From Thermoplasmata archaeon (GTDB lineage Archaea > Thermoplasmatota > Thermoplasmata > Thermoplasmatales > ARK-15), in the NCBI GenBank assembly GCA_038729465.1, contig JAVYRZ010000002.1:36498-82501 (forward strand): 46,004 nt of DNA, read 5' to 3'. Below, piece after piece: positions 9,267-17,182 of this stretch (position 1 is the first letter of the stretch; each line of letters opens with the position of its first letter). The notes below the pieces were generated by a model, which was not told the DNA's origin, searched no databases, and saw only the letters and a list, made by a program, of their open reading frames with translations. Position numbers and translations under genes: made by a program.

Positions 9267-9752
9267 CTACTTATCCTGATCTAAGAAACTCTTTAGTTCT
9301 CTCTCATTTTCCTGTTCTATGTTTTTTATATCCTCACTCTGAAATTTATTCAATCTATCAGCTAACTTTTCTGAACCCACTGCTAAAATACGTGCCGCCA
9401 GCAAAGCTGCATTTTTGGCATTATCTATACCAACAACTGCAACAGGAACACCTTTTGGCAACTGTGCCATAGAGAGCAATGAATCGTATGGTACCTTCCC
9501 TGATAGCGGAACACCTATCACCGGTTTTAGAGTATATGAAGCTATAAATCCTGGCAATGCAGCACTTAGCCCAGCAAACGCTATGAATACCTTTGCATCG
9601 CTTCTAGTAATGTGATCTCTCAAATGATCCGGAGATCTATGTGCAGATATTATAGATATATTATACTCAATTTTAAGTTGCTTTAAAACAGAAATGCAGT
9701 CTTTTAATACAGGTAAGTCACTCTTGCTTCCTAAAATTATTTCAATATCCAT
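9267..9752 (-). CDS. purE: N5-carboxyaminoimidazole ribonucleotide mutase
   Basis: PurE moves or adds the carboxylate that forms CAIR in de novo purine synthesis. The 161-aa sequence shows the GSKSDLP phosphate-binding start, the catalytic SAHRSPDHL motif and the IAFAGLSAALPGFIA segment. Whether it is a class I mutase or class II carboxylase cannot be settled by eye. It is the first gene of the purE-guaAB-tiaS unit. A TATA-like stretch at 9774-9783 is centred about 26 nt before the ATG, with no ribosome-binding site, which suggests leaderless initiation. Confidence 0.93.
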   Translation of the reverse strand: MDIEIILGSKSDLPVLKDCISVLKQLKIEYNISIISAHRSPDHLRDHITRSDAKVFIAFAGLSAALPGFIASYTLKPVIGVPLSGKVPYDSLLSMAQLPKGVPVAVVGIDNAKNAALLAARILAVGSEKLADRLNKFQSEDIKNIEQENERELKSFLDQDK

Positions 9753-9773
9753 ACATAGGAAAAAAAGAAACAG

Positions 9774-9783
9774 TAAATAAATA
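9774..9783 (-). promoter_or_regulatory. TATA-like element of the purE operon
   Basis: Read on the minus strand this is TATTTATTTA, centred about 26 nt upstream of the purE start codon at 9752. The spacing fits a leaderless transcript for purE, guaAB and tiaS. It directly follows the end of the 99-aa membrane protein gene on the same strand. Confidence 0.45.
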
Positions 9784-10083
9784 TTATGTTTTCATTATTA
9801 TTGCTAAAAATATCAAAAACCCAATAACTACTCCAATAATGGCAGCGCCAGCATAAAATAACGTTGGATATATTATCTGCCCAGTCATAAAGCCAACCTC
9901 ATGCTGAATGCTGTATTTATATAATATATATATTATCCCAATTACCAGGCCTACAACTAATAGTATTGATCCTGCCACTCTGCTCTTACCACTACCAAAA
10001 TAGGCTGTAAAAATTCCCAATATAAATAATGTCAGAGCAAACAAAGATATAATAACTCCAATAAATGCGTCTAAAGATAACAT
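9784..10083 (-). CDS. Small three-helix membrane protein, function unknown
   Basis: I do not recognise this 99-aa protein. It has three hydrophobic segments (about residues 6-28, 36-58 and 72-96) separated by short polar loops, and no recognisable catalytic motif. The start is supported by an AAGGTGC ribosome-binding site 6-7 nt before the ATG. It lies 20 nt downstream of a stand-alone Lrp ligand-binding domain and is probably co-transcribed with it. That pairing could mean a small-molecule-linked transport or membrane function, but this is inference only. Confidence 0.75.
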   Translation of the reverse strand: MLSLDAFIGVIISLFALTLFILGIFTAYFGSGKSRVAGSILLVVGLVIGIIYILYKYSIQHEVGFMTGQIIYPTLFYAGAAIIGVVIGFLIFLAIIMKT

Positions 10084-10103
10084 TTTTTAGCACCTTCATA
10101 GTT

Positions 10104-10337
10104 TTAGAATTTAATTCCTGTTAACGTCTTTGTATCTATAACACCCGCAATGTTTCTGATCTGATCCACCACTATTTTTCCTAATTCATTGAAATCTTTG
10201 GCATCTATTTTAGCGATTAAATCATATTCTCCGAACAATGGATGCAATTCTACAATTTCTTTAATGTTTTTTAATGCGTTATATACATCATGTTCTTTTC
10301 CCGGCGCAGTACTAATTAACACAAAGCCGACAGCCAT
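10104..10337 (-). CDS. Stand-alone Lrp/AsnC ligand-binding (RAM) domain protein
   Basis: A 77-aa protein that consists only of the C-terminal amino-acid-sensing domain of Lrp/AsnC regulators, without a DNA-binding helix-turn-helix. The fold order is visible: AVGFVLISTAPG (first strand), a helix, VVELHPLFGEYDLIAKIDA with the conserved G-x-YD turn, a helix, and a final strand. The start is placed at the ATG that follows GGTGATTTTA. An ATG three codons upstream would place the ribosome-binding site inside the gene. Such single-domain proteins usually form ring-like oligomers or pair with full-length Lrp proteins. Confidence 0.88.
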   Translation of the reverse strand: MAVGFVLISTAPGKEHDVYNALKNIKEIVELHPLFGEYDLIAKIDAKDFNELGKIVVDQIRNIAGVIDTKTLTGIKF

Positions 10338-10346
10338 TAAAATCAC

Positions 10347-10717
10347 CTATTAAAAGTAATATCTATCCATATTATAAAACTTTCTAAAATGTGAAGGTGT
10401 CAATTTACGTTGAGCATTTAGGATTCCATAGAATCTATATGTTTTTTATCTAATCTTTATCAATTGACAGGCCAACGGTCTATATAAAAACATACGATCT
10501 TACGCCTGAGATCAAAGAGCTCATGTTCAAATGTGAATCTGTAAAAACCTGTTTCTAGGTTTAGAAAATACTCATGCATCACAAACAGTATTATCAAAGA
10601 TGGTTATCAAGGGCATCGATATATACGTAATTAAACTGATAAGTATCTATAATGTTATTATGTTATCGTAATGAATGCAAATGAAGTTTTGAATTTATCA
10701 TTCCATCGGAGTATGTT
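10347..10717. other. Gene-free stretch, unassigned
   Basis: No open frame that I trust is present. The first 30 nt hold the minus-strand promoter of the RAM-domain gene (TTTTATAATATGG on the minus strand). The rest includes a plus-strand frame from GTG 10392 that is interrupted by stops near 10450 and 10554. Its translated pieces (for example SLSIDRPTVYIKTYDLTPE) look protein-like but match nothing I know. It may be decayed coding sequence linked to the transposon remnant that follows. Confidence 0.4.
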
Positions 10718-10939
10718 ATGAAAGTCAAGATGGTTGAGAAGATCTGGGTTCATGAAATGCGGATATTCAAAGTCTCGCGCATCTTTCTAAGAATCTCTAT
10801 AACAAAGCAGATTTTGTAAAAATCAGAAAAGAGGCAAGATCTCCATTGTGAAGGTATCACAAATACTATAAAGATCTACTAAAAATACTTAGTGCTAGAA
10901 AAATAACAGATTGTTTACTTTATAATTGCGACACTAAAT
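10718..10939 (+). pseudogene. Decayed TnpB/OrfB (IS200/IS605-type) N-terminal fragment
   Basis: A frame from ATG 10718 reads MKVKMVEKIWVHE. After a frame change near 10760 it continues as DIQSLAHLSKNLYNKADF and VKIRKEARSPL, then a stop and further in-frame KYYKDLLKILSARKITD. The combination of an opening EKIWV strand and the LSKNLYN motif is typical of the N-terminus of TnpB/OrfB RNA-guided nucleases from IS200/IS605-family elements. Only about 70 codons remain, with at least one frameshift and one stop, and the RuvC domain is absent. It is an inactive remnant. Confidence 0.6.
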
Positions 10940-10984
10940 AAAAAAATTTAATAAATACTAAAGCTTATGCGGAATGAGTAAAAT

Positions 10985-11899
10985 ATGAGTACATATAATG
11001 AATTTGTATCAAGTTTATCGAATAAAAAAGAGAATATAGATAATAATATAGATAGATACATTAGAAATAGATACAGTGGCGAAATATTTGATCTAATAAA
11101 ATATATTACTATACATGGGAAAAGACTGCGCGGTTTGCTTTTAACAATAGCGAGCGAAGCATACAAAGGAAATACTATAAAAACTGAAAATCTGGCAGTT
11201 AGTGCAGAGCTAGGACATTCAGCCAGTTTAGTTCACGACGATATTATGGATCGGACAAGAGAAAGAAGAGGCACTGAATCGTTCTGGGTTAAATATGGCC
11301 TTGAAAGGGGTATAATATTACCGCATATACTTATTTCAGAGTCTTTAAATATAGCAAGAAACGAAGGAGAAGAATTTGTAAGGATCGGTATTTCAACATG
11401 GCAAAGAGCCTCTTACGGCCAATATCTTGATTTTATCGCAGAAGAAGAAAAGAATCATGATAAACTTGATTATTTAAACGTAATTGATTTAAAAAGTGGA
11501 TCCTTATTTGAAGGTGCGGTTGAAACAAGTGCTTATATAGTAAAAGGGTCCAAGCAGTTTATAGAAGAAGCTAAGAATTTTGGGAGATTGTTAGGAATAT
11601 CTTATCAGATAAGTGATGATTTTATCGGCGCAATTTTAAGTGAAGAGGGTGGCGGAAGCAACAAGCTTTTTAAATACTACCTGCTTAAAAAAGGAATAGA
11701 TATCTCAAATAAAGACAAAACATTTAATTTTGTTTTAGACTGGATAAAAAAAGAATTTAATCAACTCAACAAAAATAAAGAGTTCTATCTTACTGATACC
11801 TTAAGATTTTTTTTGGTATATTCAATTGTGGAAATATTCAGAGAAACTAATGAATATGTATCGCAGGTTAAAGAAACACTAGAAAACATTTTAATCTGA
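10985..11899 (+). CDS. Polyprenyl diphosphate synthase homologue with altered second Asp motif
   Basis: Trans-isoprenyl diphosphate synthase fold, 304 aa. In archaea such enzymes make the C20 or longer chains of membrane lipids and quinones. Visible parts are GKRLR at 45-49, the first Asp-rich motif DDIMD at 85-89 followed by RTRERRG, and KSGSLFE from 170. The second Asp-rich motif is only DDFIG at 211-215 instead of DDxxD. The usual GK-containing loop after it is replaced by a short Gly-rich stretch and LFKYYLLKKG. It may be an altered or non-catalytic paralogue. A TATA-like TTTAATAAATA lies about 32 nt before the ATG. Confidence 0.85.
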   Translation: MSTYNEFVSSLSNKKENIDNNIDRYIRNRYSGEIFDLIKYITIHGKRLRGLLLTIASEAYKGNTIKTENLAVSAELGHSASLVHDDIMDRTRERRGTESFWVKYGLERGIILPHILISESLNIARNEGEEFVRIGISTWQRASYGQYLDFIAEEEKNHDKLDYLNVIDLKSGSLFEGAVETSAYIVKGSKQFIEEAKNFGRLLGISYQISDDFIGAILSEEGGGSNKLFKYYLLKKGIDISNKDKTFNFVLDWIKKEFNQLNKNKEFYLTDTLRFFLVYSIVEIFRETNEYVSQVKETLENILI

Positions 11900-12136
11900 G
11901 TTATTCACTTTTTTATTCTTTAAAGCTTCATCTTCCAGAAGCAGTTCTCCGATCAGGTCTTTTATTTTCCATTCAATAGATACTGGAGTAGTTACCGCAA
12001 CAATAGTTTTTTTCAAAGACTCGTTATTTTTTAAGAGCTCGAATATGATATTAATCTCTTTATTTGAAAAGCCATGTAAGATCATCACCTTTCTTTCTCC
12101 AGAAGCAATATCAGAGTCATCTAGTTTCTTGAACAT
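11891..12136 (-). CDS. DUF3783-like small protein
   Basis: Small protein (81 aa) of unknown function. The pattern KVMILHGFSNKEINIIFELLKN, then IVAVTTPVSIEWKIKDLIGELLLEDEAL, resembles the DUF3783 family by memory, including the TP.S.EW.I.DL.gELL.E block. The start is set at the ATG at 12136 because a TATA element at 12157-12169 lies about 27 nt upstream and there is no ribosome-binding site. An earlier in-frame ATG (12157) would fall inside that promoter. The 3' end overlaps the convergent polyprenyl synthase gene by 9 nt. Confidence 0.65.
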   Translation of the reverse strand: MFKKLDDSDIASGERKVMILHGFSNKEINIIFELLKNNESLKKTIVAVTTPVSIEWKIKDLIGELLLEDEALKNKKVNNSD

Positions 12137-12156
12137 AAATATTGGTAAAAAGATCA

Positions 12157-12169
12157 ATTTATATAATTT
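12157..12169 (-). promoter_or_regulatory. TATA element of the DUF3783-like gene
   Basis: On the minus strand the sequence is AAATTATATAAAT, a canonical archaeal TATA box. Its centre is 27 nt upstream of ATG 12136, so the transcript would start at or next to the start codon. This decides the start of the downstream gene. Confidence 0.6.
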
Positions 12170-12232
12170 TTTGCAATAAAAAATTAAAAGAGAAACACAA
12201 AATTAAAAAATAGGATTGAAATAAGGTATATT

Positions 12233-12580
12233 ATGATGCACGTAAATGAAAGGCAAATGAAACAGATGATGAAGAAGATGGGCATGCAAACTAAAGATAT
12301 AGAGGCTGAAGAAGTATACATCAAAGGGATCTTCAAAGATTATAAGATTTCGAATCCTAAAATTACAGTTGTAGAGGTACAAGGGCAGAAAGTATTGCAG
12401 ATAATCGGAGATATGAAAGAAATAGATAAAGAAAAACCAGTTTACAATGAAGAAGATCTGAATATTGTAATCTCTCAAACAAATGTATCCAAAGAAGAGG
12501 CTATTGAAGCTTTGAAATCAACTAATGGATCGCCTGCAGAAGCGATAATATACATAATGAATAAACATGGATCTAATTGA
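12233..12580 (+). CDS. nac: Nascent polypeptide-associated complex protein (archaeal NAC)
   Basis: Ribosome-associated chaperone that contacts emerging nascent chains; in archaea a homodimer. The 115-aa protein has the expected Met-rich amphipathic N-terminus (RQMKQMMKKMGMQ), the NAC domain strand segment ITVVEVQGQKVLQIIGD and a C-terminal UBA domain (DLNIVISQTNVSKEEAIEALK). Two adjacent ATGs (12233 and 12236) are possible starts. The last 14 nt overlap the CCA enzyme gene in another frame, so the two are probably coupled. Confidence 0.92.
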   Translation: MMHVNERQMKQMMKKMGMQTKDIEAEEVYIKGIFKDYKISNPKITVVEVQGQKVLQIIGDMKEIDKEKPVYNEEDLNIVISQTNVSKEEAIEALKSTNGSPAEAIIYIMNKHGSN

Positions 12581-13922
12581 AGAAGTTTTGAAAAAGATAG
12601 TACCTTCGCCGCAACAAAGAGATAAACTTGAAAGAATTATTGTAGATACTAAATCTAAAATAATTTTAGAGATAAAAAAATTGAATTTAGATGCAGATGT
12701 GGTACTGGTTGGTAGCGTTGCAAAAGATACTTATATAAACAATACAGACATTGATTTTTTTGTTAGATTTTCAAAAGAATATGAAGAAATTTTATTAAAA
12801 AAATACATAATAAATATAGGTTCTTCTGTATTTAAGAATTATGACCTTAAATATGCACAGCATCCATACGTTAGTGGAAAAATAGAAGAAATTGAGGTGG
12901 ATTTAGTTCCTTGTTATAAGATCGATAATCCAGCCCAGAAAATAAGCACGGTGGATCGTACTCCATTTCACACTGAATTTATACTTAGCAATTTAAAAGA
13001 TTCACAAAAAAACGAAGTTCGTTTACTAAAAGCATTTTTAAAAGGCATTGAGATATATGGCGCAGAGGCAAAAATAGAGGGATTTTCTGGATATCTTACT
13101 GAGCTATTGATTTTGAAATACGGAACATTTATCAATTTATTAAAAGAAAGCACTAACTGGTGCGAATACACAGTATTGAAATATAATACAGAGATTGATG
13201 AGGCATATAAAAAAGAACTGATCAAGAAATTTAACAGCCCTTTAATCTATATAGATCCTGTTGATAATAATAGGAATGTAGCCGCAGCATTATCTAGACA
13301 CAATTATTCTATCTTTAAATTTGCAGCTATGAGTTTTTTGAAAAACCCTAGTTTATCATTTTTCTTCAGGAAAGAAAGAAAGATGAGCTTTAAAGATATA
13401 ATAGAGAAAATTAAAGCCCGCGGCTCAAAAGTCATTATTTTAAAAATGCCAAGACCTGATCTGGTAGATGACATATTGTATCCTCAAATATACAGGCTCA
13501 AGAAAATTATAGAAACTAATTTAGAAGATTTTGGCATTATAAATATTTTTCACAGTGTTACAGATCGAGATATTTTCATAATTATAGAATCAAGCGTTGC
13601 TAAAATTCCAAGAGTCATAAAGCATGAAGGTCCACCACTATGGAGCAAAAACATCGCAGATTTTATAGAAAAATGGAAAGATAATGAAAATGTATTAAAA
13701 GGGGCATACATAGAAAATGATCGCTTATATATTGATCTCAGAAATGATCAATATTTGTTAGCTGAGAAGTTAAAATATGAGCTAGAGCAGTCAAACATAG
13801 GCAAAAATTTAGATTATCTAAAACACAAAGCTGAGATATACAATCTTAAAGATGGAGTTAGAATGATCCCAATTTCTGATTTGTATACTATGTTTGACTA
13901 TAAGTTTCCATGGGAATATTAA
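12567..13922 (+). CDS. cca: CCA tRNA nucleotidyltransferase (archaeal class I)
   Basis: Adds the CCA end to tRNAs without a template. This is essential here, because none of the three tRNA genes in the window encodes CCA. The 451-aa sequence carries the polymerase-beta-type head motif G49-S50 followed by D61-x-D63 (GSVAKDTYINNTDIDFF), and a third carboxylate in EIEVDLVPCY. The class I archaeal features continue with DRTPFHTEFI and RLLKAFLKGIEIYGAE. The start overlaps nac by 14 nt. A hairpin at 13956-13972 lies 34 nt after the stop. Confidence 0.95.
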   Translation: MDLIEEVLKKIVPSPQQRDKLERIIVDTKSKIILEIKKLNLDADVVLVGSVAKDTYINNTDIDFFVRFSKEYEEILLKKYIINIGSSVFKNYDLKYAQHPYVSGKIEEIEVDLVPCYKIDNPAQKISTVDRTPFHTEFILSNLKDSQKNEVRLLKAFLKGIEIYGAEAKIEGFSGYLTELLILKYGTFINLLKESTNWCEYTVLKYNTEIDEAYKKELIKKFNSPLIYIDPVDNNRNVAAALSRHNYSIFKFAAMSFLKNPSLSFFFRKERKMSFKDIIEKIKARGSKVIILKMPRPDLVDDILYPQIYRLKKIIETNLEDFGIINIFHSVTDRDIFIIIESSVAKIPRVIKHEGPPLWSKNIADFIEKWKDNENVLKGAYIENDRLYIDLRNDQYLLAEKLKYELEQSNIGKNLDYLKHKAEIYNLKDGVRMIPISDLYTMFDYKFPWEY

Positions 13923-13955
13923 ATATATTTATATAAAATTAGTTGTTAAAATAAT

Positions 13956-13972
13956 AGGCTATTGATTAGCCT
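13956..13972 (+). terminator. Hairpin between cca and the surface protein gene
   Basis: AGGCTA, a TTGAT loop and TAGCCT form a perfect 6-bp stem. Both sides are flanked by the direct repeat TTAAAATAAT. The position just after the cca stop suggests a 3'-end or termination element. The sequence that follows is A/T-rich but has no long T run, so the assignment is tentative. Confidence 0.4.
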
Positions 13973-14024
13973 TTAAAATAATCAAATTAACATATATTTA
14001 TTTATAAACCCCAAAAAAGAAAAA

Positions 14025-14033
14025 CTATATATC
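14025..14033 (+). promoter_or_regulatory. Candidate TATA box of the surface protein gene
   Basis: CTATATATC is centred at 14029, which would place the transcript start near 14055, just before the leader hairpin at 14060-14074. A second TATA-like sequence, TTTATAAA at 14001-14008, would give a longer leader. The choice cannot be made from sequence alone. Confidence 0.4.
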
Positions 14034-14059
14034 TTACTATAATTTCTCCTTTTAACACA

Positions 14060-14080
14060 CCCTACCAACTAGGGAGGGAT
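14060..14080 (+). promoter_or_regulatory. Leader hairpin overlapping the ribosome-binding site
   Basis: CCCTA (14060-14064), loop CCAAC and TAGGG (14070-14074) form a 5-bp hairpin. Its 3' arm runs into the Shine-Dalgarno sequence GGAGG (14073-14077) that serves the TTG start at 14086 with 8 nt spacing. This is the strongest ribosome-binding site in the window and it is partly hidden in the stem. It supports the TTG start and may tune translation or protect the 5' end. Confidence 0.5.
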
Positions 14081-14085
14081 CAAAT

Positions 14086-17000
14086 TTGAAGAATCCGAAA
14101 AATAAAATATTAGTGATAATAGTAATGTCAGTGTTACTAGCGAGTTCGTTATTAGTGGCAGCAAATGTGACTGCACAGCAACCAACAGAGGGATATATAA
14201 GTATAAGTATGATGTATAAAGATACGCAAACAGGCGGAGAAAATCTTTTAAGTAATGTAGTGGTAAATCTGTTAGATTATAATGGTAATGTGATAGCTTC
14301 TGAGGTTTCTAATCCGACTGTAATATTCCATGTGCCTTTGGGTAACTATATTATAGATGCACCTTCAATAAGTTTAGGTAGCTATGTATATGAGGAGGTA
14401 AAACAACCAATAACTTTATCGTCAAGCAGTATCAATACTAATCTGACAATGTATAGAACTGCTTTAAATAATACTCTGAGCCTAAATATATACTCAAACA
14501 ACGCACCACTTAAAGGTGCAACAGTAAGTTATTATACCACATATGGTTTAGAATTTTATTCTGGTGTTACGAATGTCTCTACAGGTGAAATCACAGCTAA
14601 TGTGACTTATGGGACCGTAAATTTAAAGATATCCTATGTGGAAGGAGGCAGTAATAACTATTACTATACTTCTGTTTCAGTAACTTCTACTTCTGTATCG
14701 CAAACTATTAACGTTGGAAATTACAATCATATATTCGGTACAGTTTATGATTCTAGTACCGGTTTACCAGTAAGCAGTACAATAAGGGCAACATTAATAA
14801 ATCAGAGCAATGGCCAACTCTGGCAAACTCTAATTTTCAATCAATATGATTCCAATGGAGGATCTTTTAACTTCTATGTGCCATCTTCGACAACCTATTA
14901 TGTAGTATTAACTGCTGATGGTTATAATATAAACACATTTACATCTCAATCAGGATACCATTCAATTACATTAAACAAGGTTATGAACAATATAATGGAA
15001 AGTTATACATTAAGTTCTGATTTTAATAATTTGACATATAAGTATTCAATTCAATTAAACAATGAGTCTGTAATCAGCGGTTTTAATTATAATAATATCG
15101 GAGTCCTTTATTATCAGCTTAAATATGGAAATTATAACAATCAAGCAATTTCTCAATATTTTTATAATAGCATCGAAAAGTATACAAACAATATGATACT
15201 CGTAGACAACAACTTTTATCAACTTCAGGGAGTGAGCGTTCAACCATTTACCATAAATTTTGCTGGATTTACAGTCACAGTAAGCGCAACATACACACAG
15301 CCCGCAATTAATGTCAGCTCTGCAATATCTCAGTTTGGATATATACCTGTAAATCTAAATATCACAAATAGTAACAATGCTGGAGCTAGGTTGAACTACA
15401 GTTATTCAATAAGCATACCTTCTCAATACGAAAGAGTAAATTCAATAAGCGGTGCGAATATTTCTGGTTATATAAATAATATTAACATTTACAATGTTTC
15501 AACTACTTCCACCATATTATTAAAACTTGAGAAAAGACAAGCCCCATCTATAGTATTAAATTCTTACTCATTTGCATTATACTGGAAAGGTATTCAGAAT
15601 AATAATTATATATTGAACCAGAGCAGCACTAACTACACGATAATAGTACCGGCCAACAAACCGGTCTCATATAATGCAACGAATGCAATTAGTGATATTA
15701 TCTCAGGTGCGAATTGGAAGAACACTAACTATTCATGGCAGTTTGATAATGGGACCATAGCAAGCGGAACCGGGTTTGTGAATGAAACACAATCACTTAC
15801 TCCCGGGATACACACACTTAAATTGAGCATTACTGATATTGCATCCAATACCAATAAAACAAATATAACAATATATGCAGATGGTGCTTATCCTAATACC
15901 TATTCTAATATAAAAATTAACAATAAAGCAATAATTAGTTGGACTGTTTCCAACGCAACTAATAAAGTCGCTTATTTACTTAATGGACAGCCTGGAACTG
16001 CAACAGTTTCAGAGCAAAATGGAGTGAATCAAGCAATATTGCCACAGATAAAGATCAATGAAACACAACTGTTTGAACTTAGTGCACTTTACACAAACGA
16101 TACTATTAACGGGCAGATATTATCACATAAGCCGGTAACTGTAATCTGGGACGTAAACAATACGAAAATGTCCGGGAACTTTAATAATGCATCAATAAAC
16201 TATCCGACCAGAAATAAAGTAGACTGGATCAATGTCACATACACAGATATAGTAAATAACAGTGTAACTATAAGCATACCTGTTAAAATCATGGACATTA
16301 TGAAGCCTAATCCAGTAATATTAATGTATAACCAAACAGGTGTGAAAGTTAGTAGCATTCCACAACATTCAATAATAAAACTTGATGGCTTGAACTCTAC
16401 AGATCCTCAAAACGGAGTAATTGTGAGTTACCTTTGGTCTATACATAGCTCAAATGGAACGGCTCTTGCTAGTGGTACAGCATACAATATTACAAATGGC
16501 ACTATGACAAGCCCAGTAGTATATTTAAATTTCTCTAAATATGGCTTATATTATGTATTATTGAATGTTTCAGATAGATCTGGAAATTACAATGTTTACA
16601 ATGCAAGTCTACAGGTTACACCAATTGGTCCAGATTTAGTTTTAAACAACTTTAATTGGACCGGCACATTCACGGTAGGAACACAAAGTTACATTTACGT
16701 AAACATCAGTAATACTGGCAATGCACCTGCCTCTCAGTATAATATAATACTCTATGTTAATGGGAAAGTATATTCTAATACTTCTTATACAAATCTTTTA
16801 AACGGCAAATCAGCTTTACTGAAAATATCATGGACACCTTCATCCTCAGGCAATTTCACATTAAAGGTTAGGGCATATACTCCTACAGAGCCAGCTATAT
16901 ATCTTGGAGACAATGTTATGTCTAAGACAGTATCTGTAAACCAAGCAGGGTGGGTATTACCTGCAATAATAATCGGTATAATCGTAATAATTGTGGTAGT

Positions 17001-17130
17001 GGCTTTTGTAGCATTTAGATTAAACAAGAGCAGAGCAGATCAGACAAAGTTCAAGAAAAAAGGTGCAGTCGAAAAAGCTAAACCGAAAGAAGAGAAGAAA
17101 AGTGGATCTTTTTTCAAAAAGAAAGATTAA
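14086..17130 (+). CDS. Large membrane-anchored, sequon-rich surface protein
   Basis: A 1014-aa exported protein of no family I can name as a whole. Residues 1-31 form a signal peptide (KNKILVIIVMSVLLASSLLV). It then shows carboxypeptidase-regulatory-like folds (near residues 36-110 and about 215-305, HIFGTVYDSSTGLPVSSTI), PKD-like repeats (YSWQFDNGTIASGTG; VSYLWSIHSSNGTALASGT), and a CARDB-like domain at about 848-950. A single membrane helix follows at about 956-977, with a strongly basic 37-residue cytoplasmic tail. N-x-S/T glycosylation sequons are very frequent, and Cys appears absent. Architecture suggests an S-layer-like coat or adhesin. TTG start is supported by GGAGG. Confidence 0.85.
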   Translation: MKNPKNKILVIIVMSVLLASSLLVAANVTAQQPTEGYISISMMYKDTQTGGENLLSNVVVNLLDYNGNVIASEVSNPTVIFHVPLGNYIIDAPSISLGSYVYEEVKQPITLSSSSINTNLTMYRTALNNTLSLNIYSNNAPLKGATVSYYTTYGLEFYSGVTNVSTGEITANVTYGTVNLKISYVEGGSNNYYYTSVSVTSTSVSQTINVGNYNHIFGTVYDSSTGLPVSSTIRATLINQSNGQLWQTLIFNQYDSNGGSFNFYVPSSTTYYVVLTADGYNINTFTSQSGYHSITLNKVMNNIMESYTLSSDFNNLTYKYSIQLNNESVISGFNYNNIGVLYYQLKYGNYNNQAISQYFYNSIEKYTNNMILVDNNFYQLQGVSVQPFTINFAGFTVTVSATYTQPAINVSSAISQFGYIPVNLNITNSNNAGARLNYSYSISIPSQYERVNSISGANISGYINNINIYNVSTTSTILLKLEKRQAPSIVLNSYSFALYWKGIQNNNYILNQSSTNYTIIVPANKPVSYNATNAISDIISGANWKNTNYSWQFDNGTIASGTGFVNETQSLTPGIHTLKLSITDIASNTNKTNITIYADGAYPNTYSNIKINNKAIISWTVSNATNKVAYLLNGQPGTATVSEQNGVNQAILPQIKINETQLFELSALYTNDTINGQILSHKPVTVIWDVNNTKMSGNFNNASINYPTRNKVDWINVTYTDIVNNSVTISIPVKIMDIMKPNPVILMYNQTGVKVSSIPQHSIIKLDGLNSTDPQNGVIVSYLWSIHSSNGTALASGTAYNITNGTMTSPVVYLNFSKYGLYYVLLNVSDRSGNYNVYNASLQVTPIGPDLVLNNFNWTGTFTVGTQSYIYVNISNTGNAPASQYNIILYVNGKVYSNTSYTNLLNGKSALLKISWTPSSSGNFTLKVRAYTPTEPAIYLGDNVMSKTVSVNQAGWVLPAIIIGIIVIIVVVAFVAFRLNKSRADQTKFKKKGAVEKAKPKEEKKSGSFFKKKD

Positions 17131-17158
17131 AAAAATCTTTCATTTTTTTAATTTTTTT
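17121..17158 (+). terminator. Terminator of the surface protein gene
   Basis: GAAAGATT and AATCTTTC form a perfect 8-bp stem around five A residues, including the stop codon. It is followed by two long T runs (17143-17158). This is the clearest hairpin-plus-T-run in the window, and fits a strongly transcribed gene. Confidence 0.65.
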
Positions 17159-17182
17159 AAAAACTGGTTATATATTAAAATA

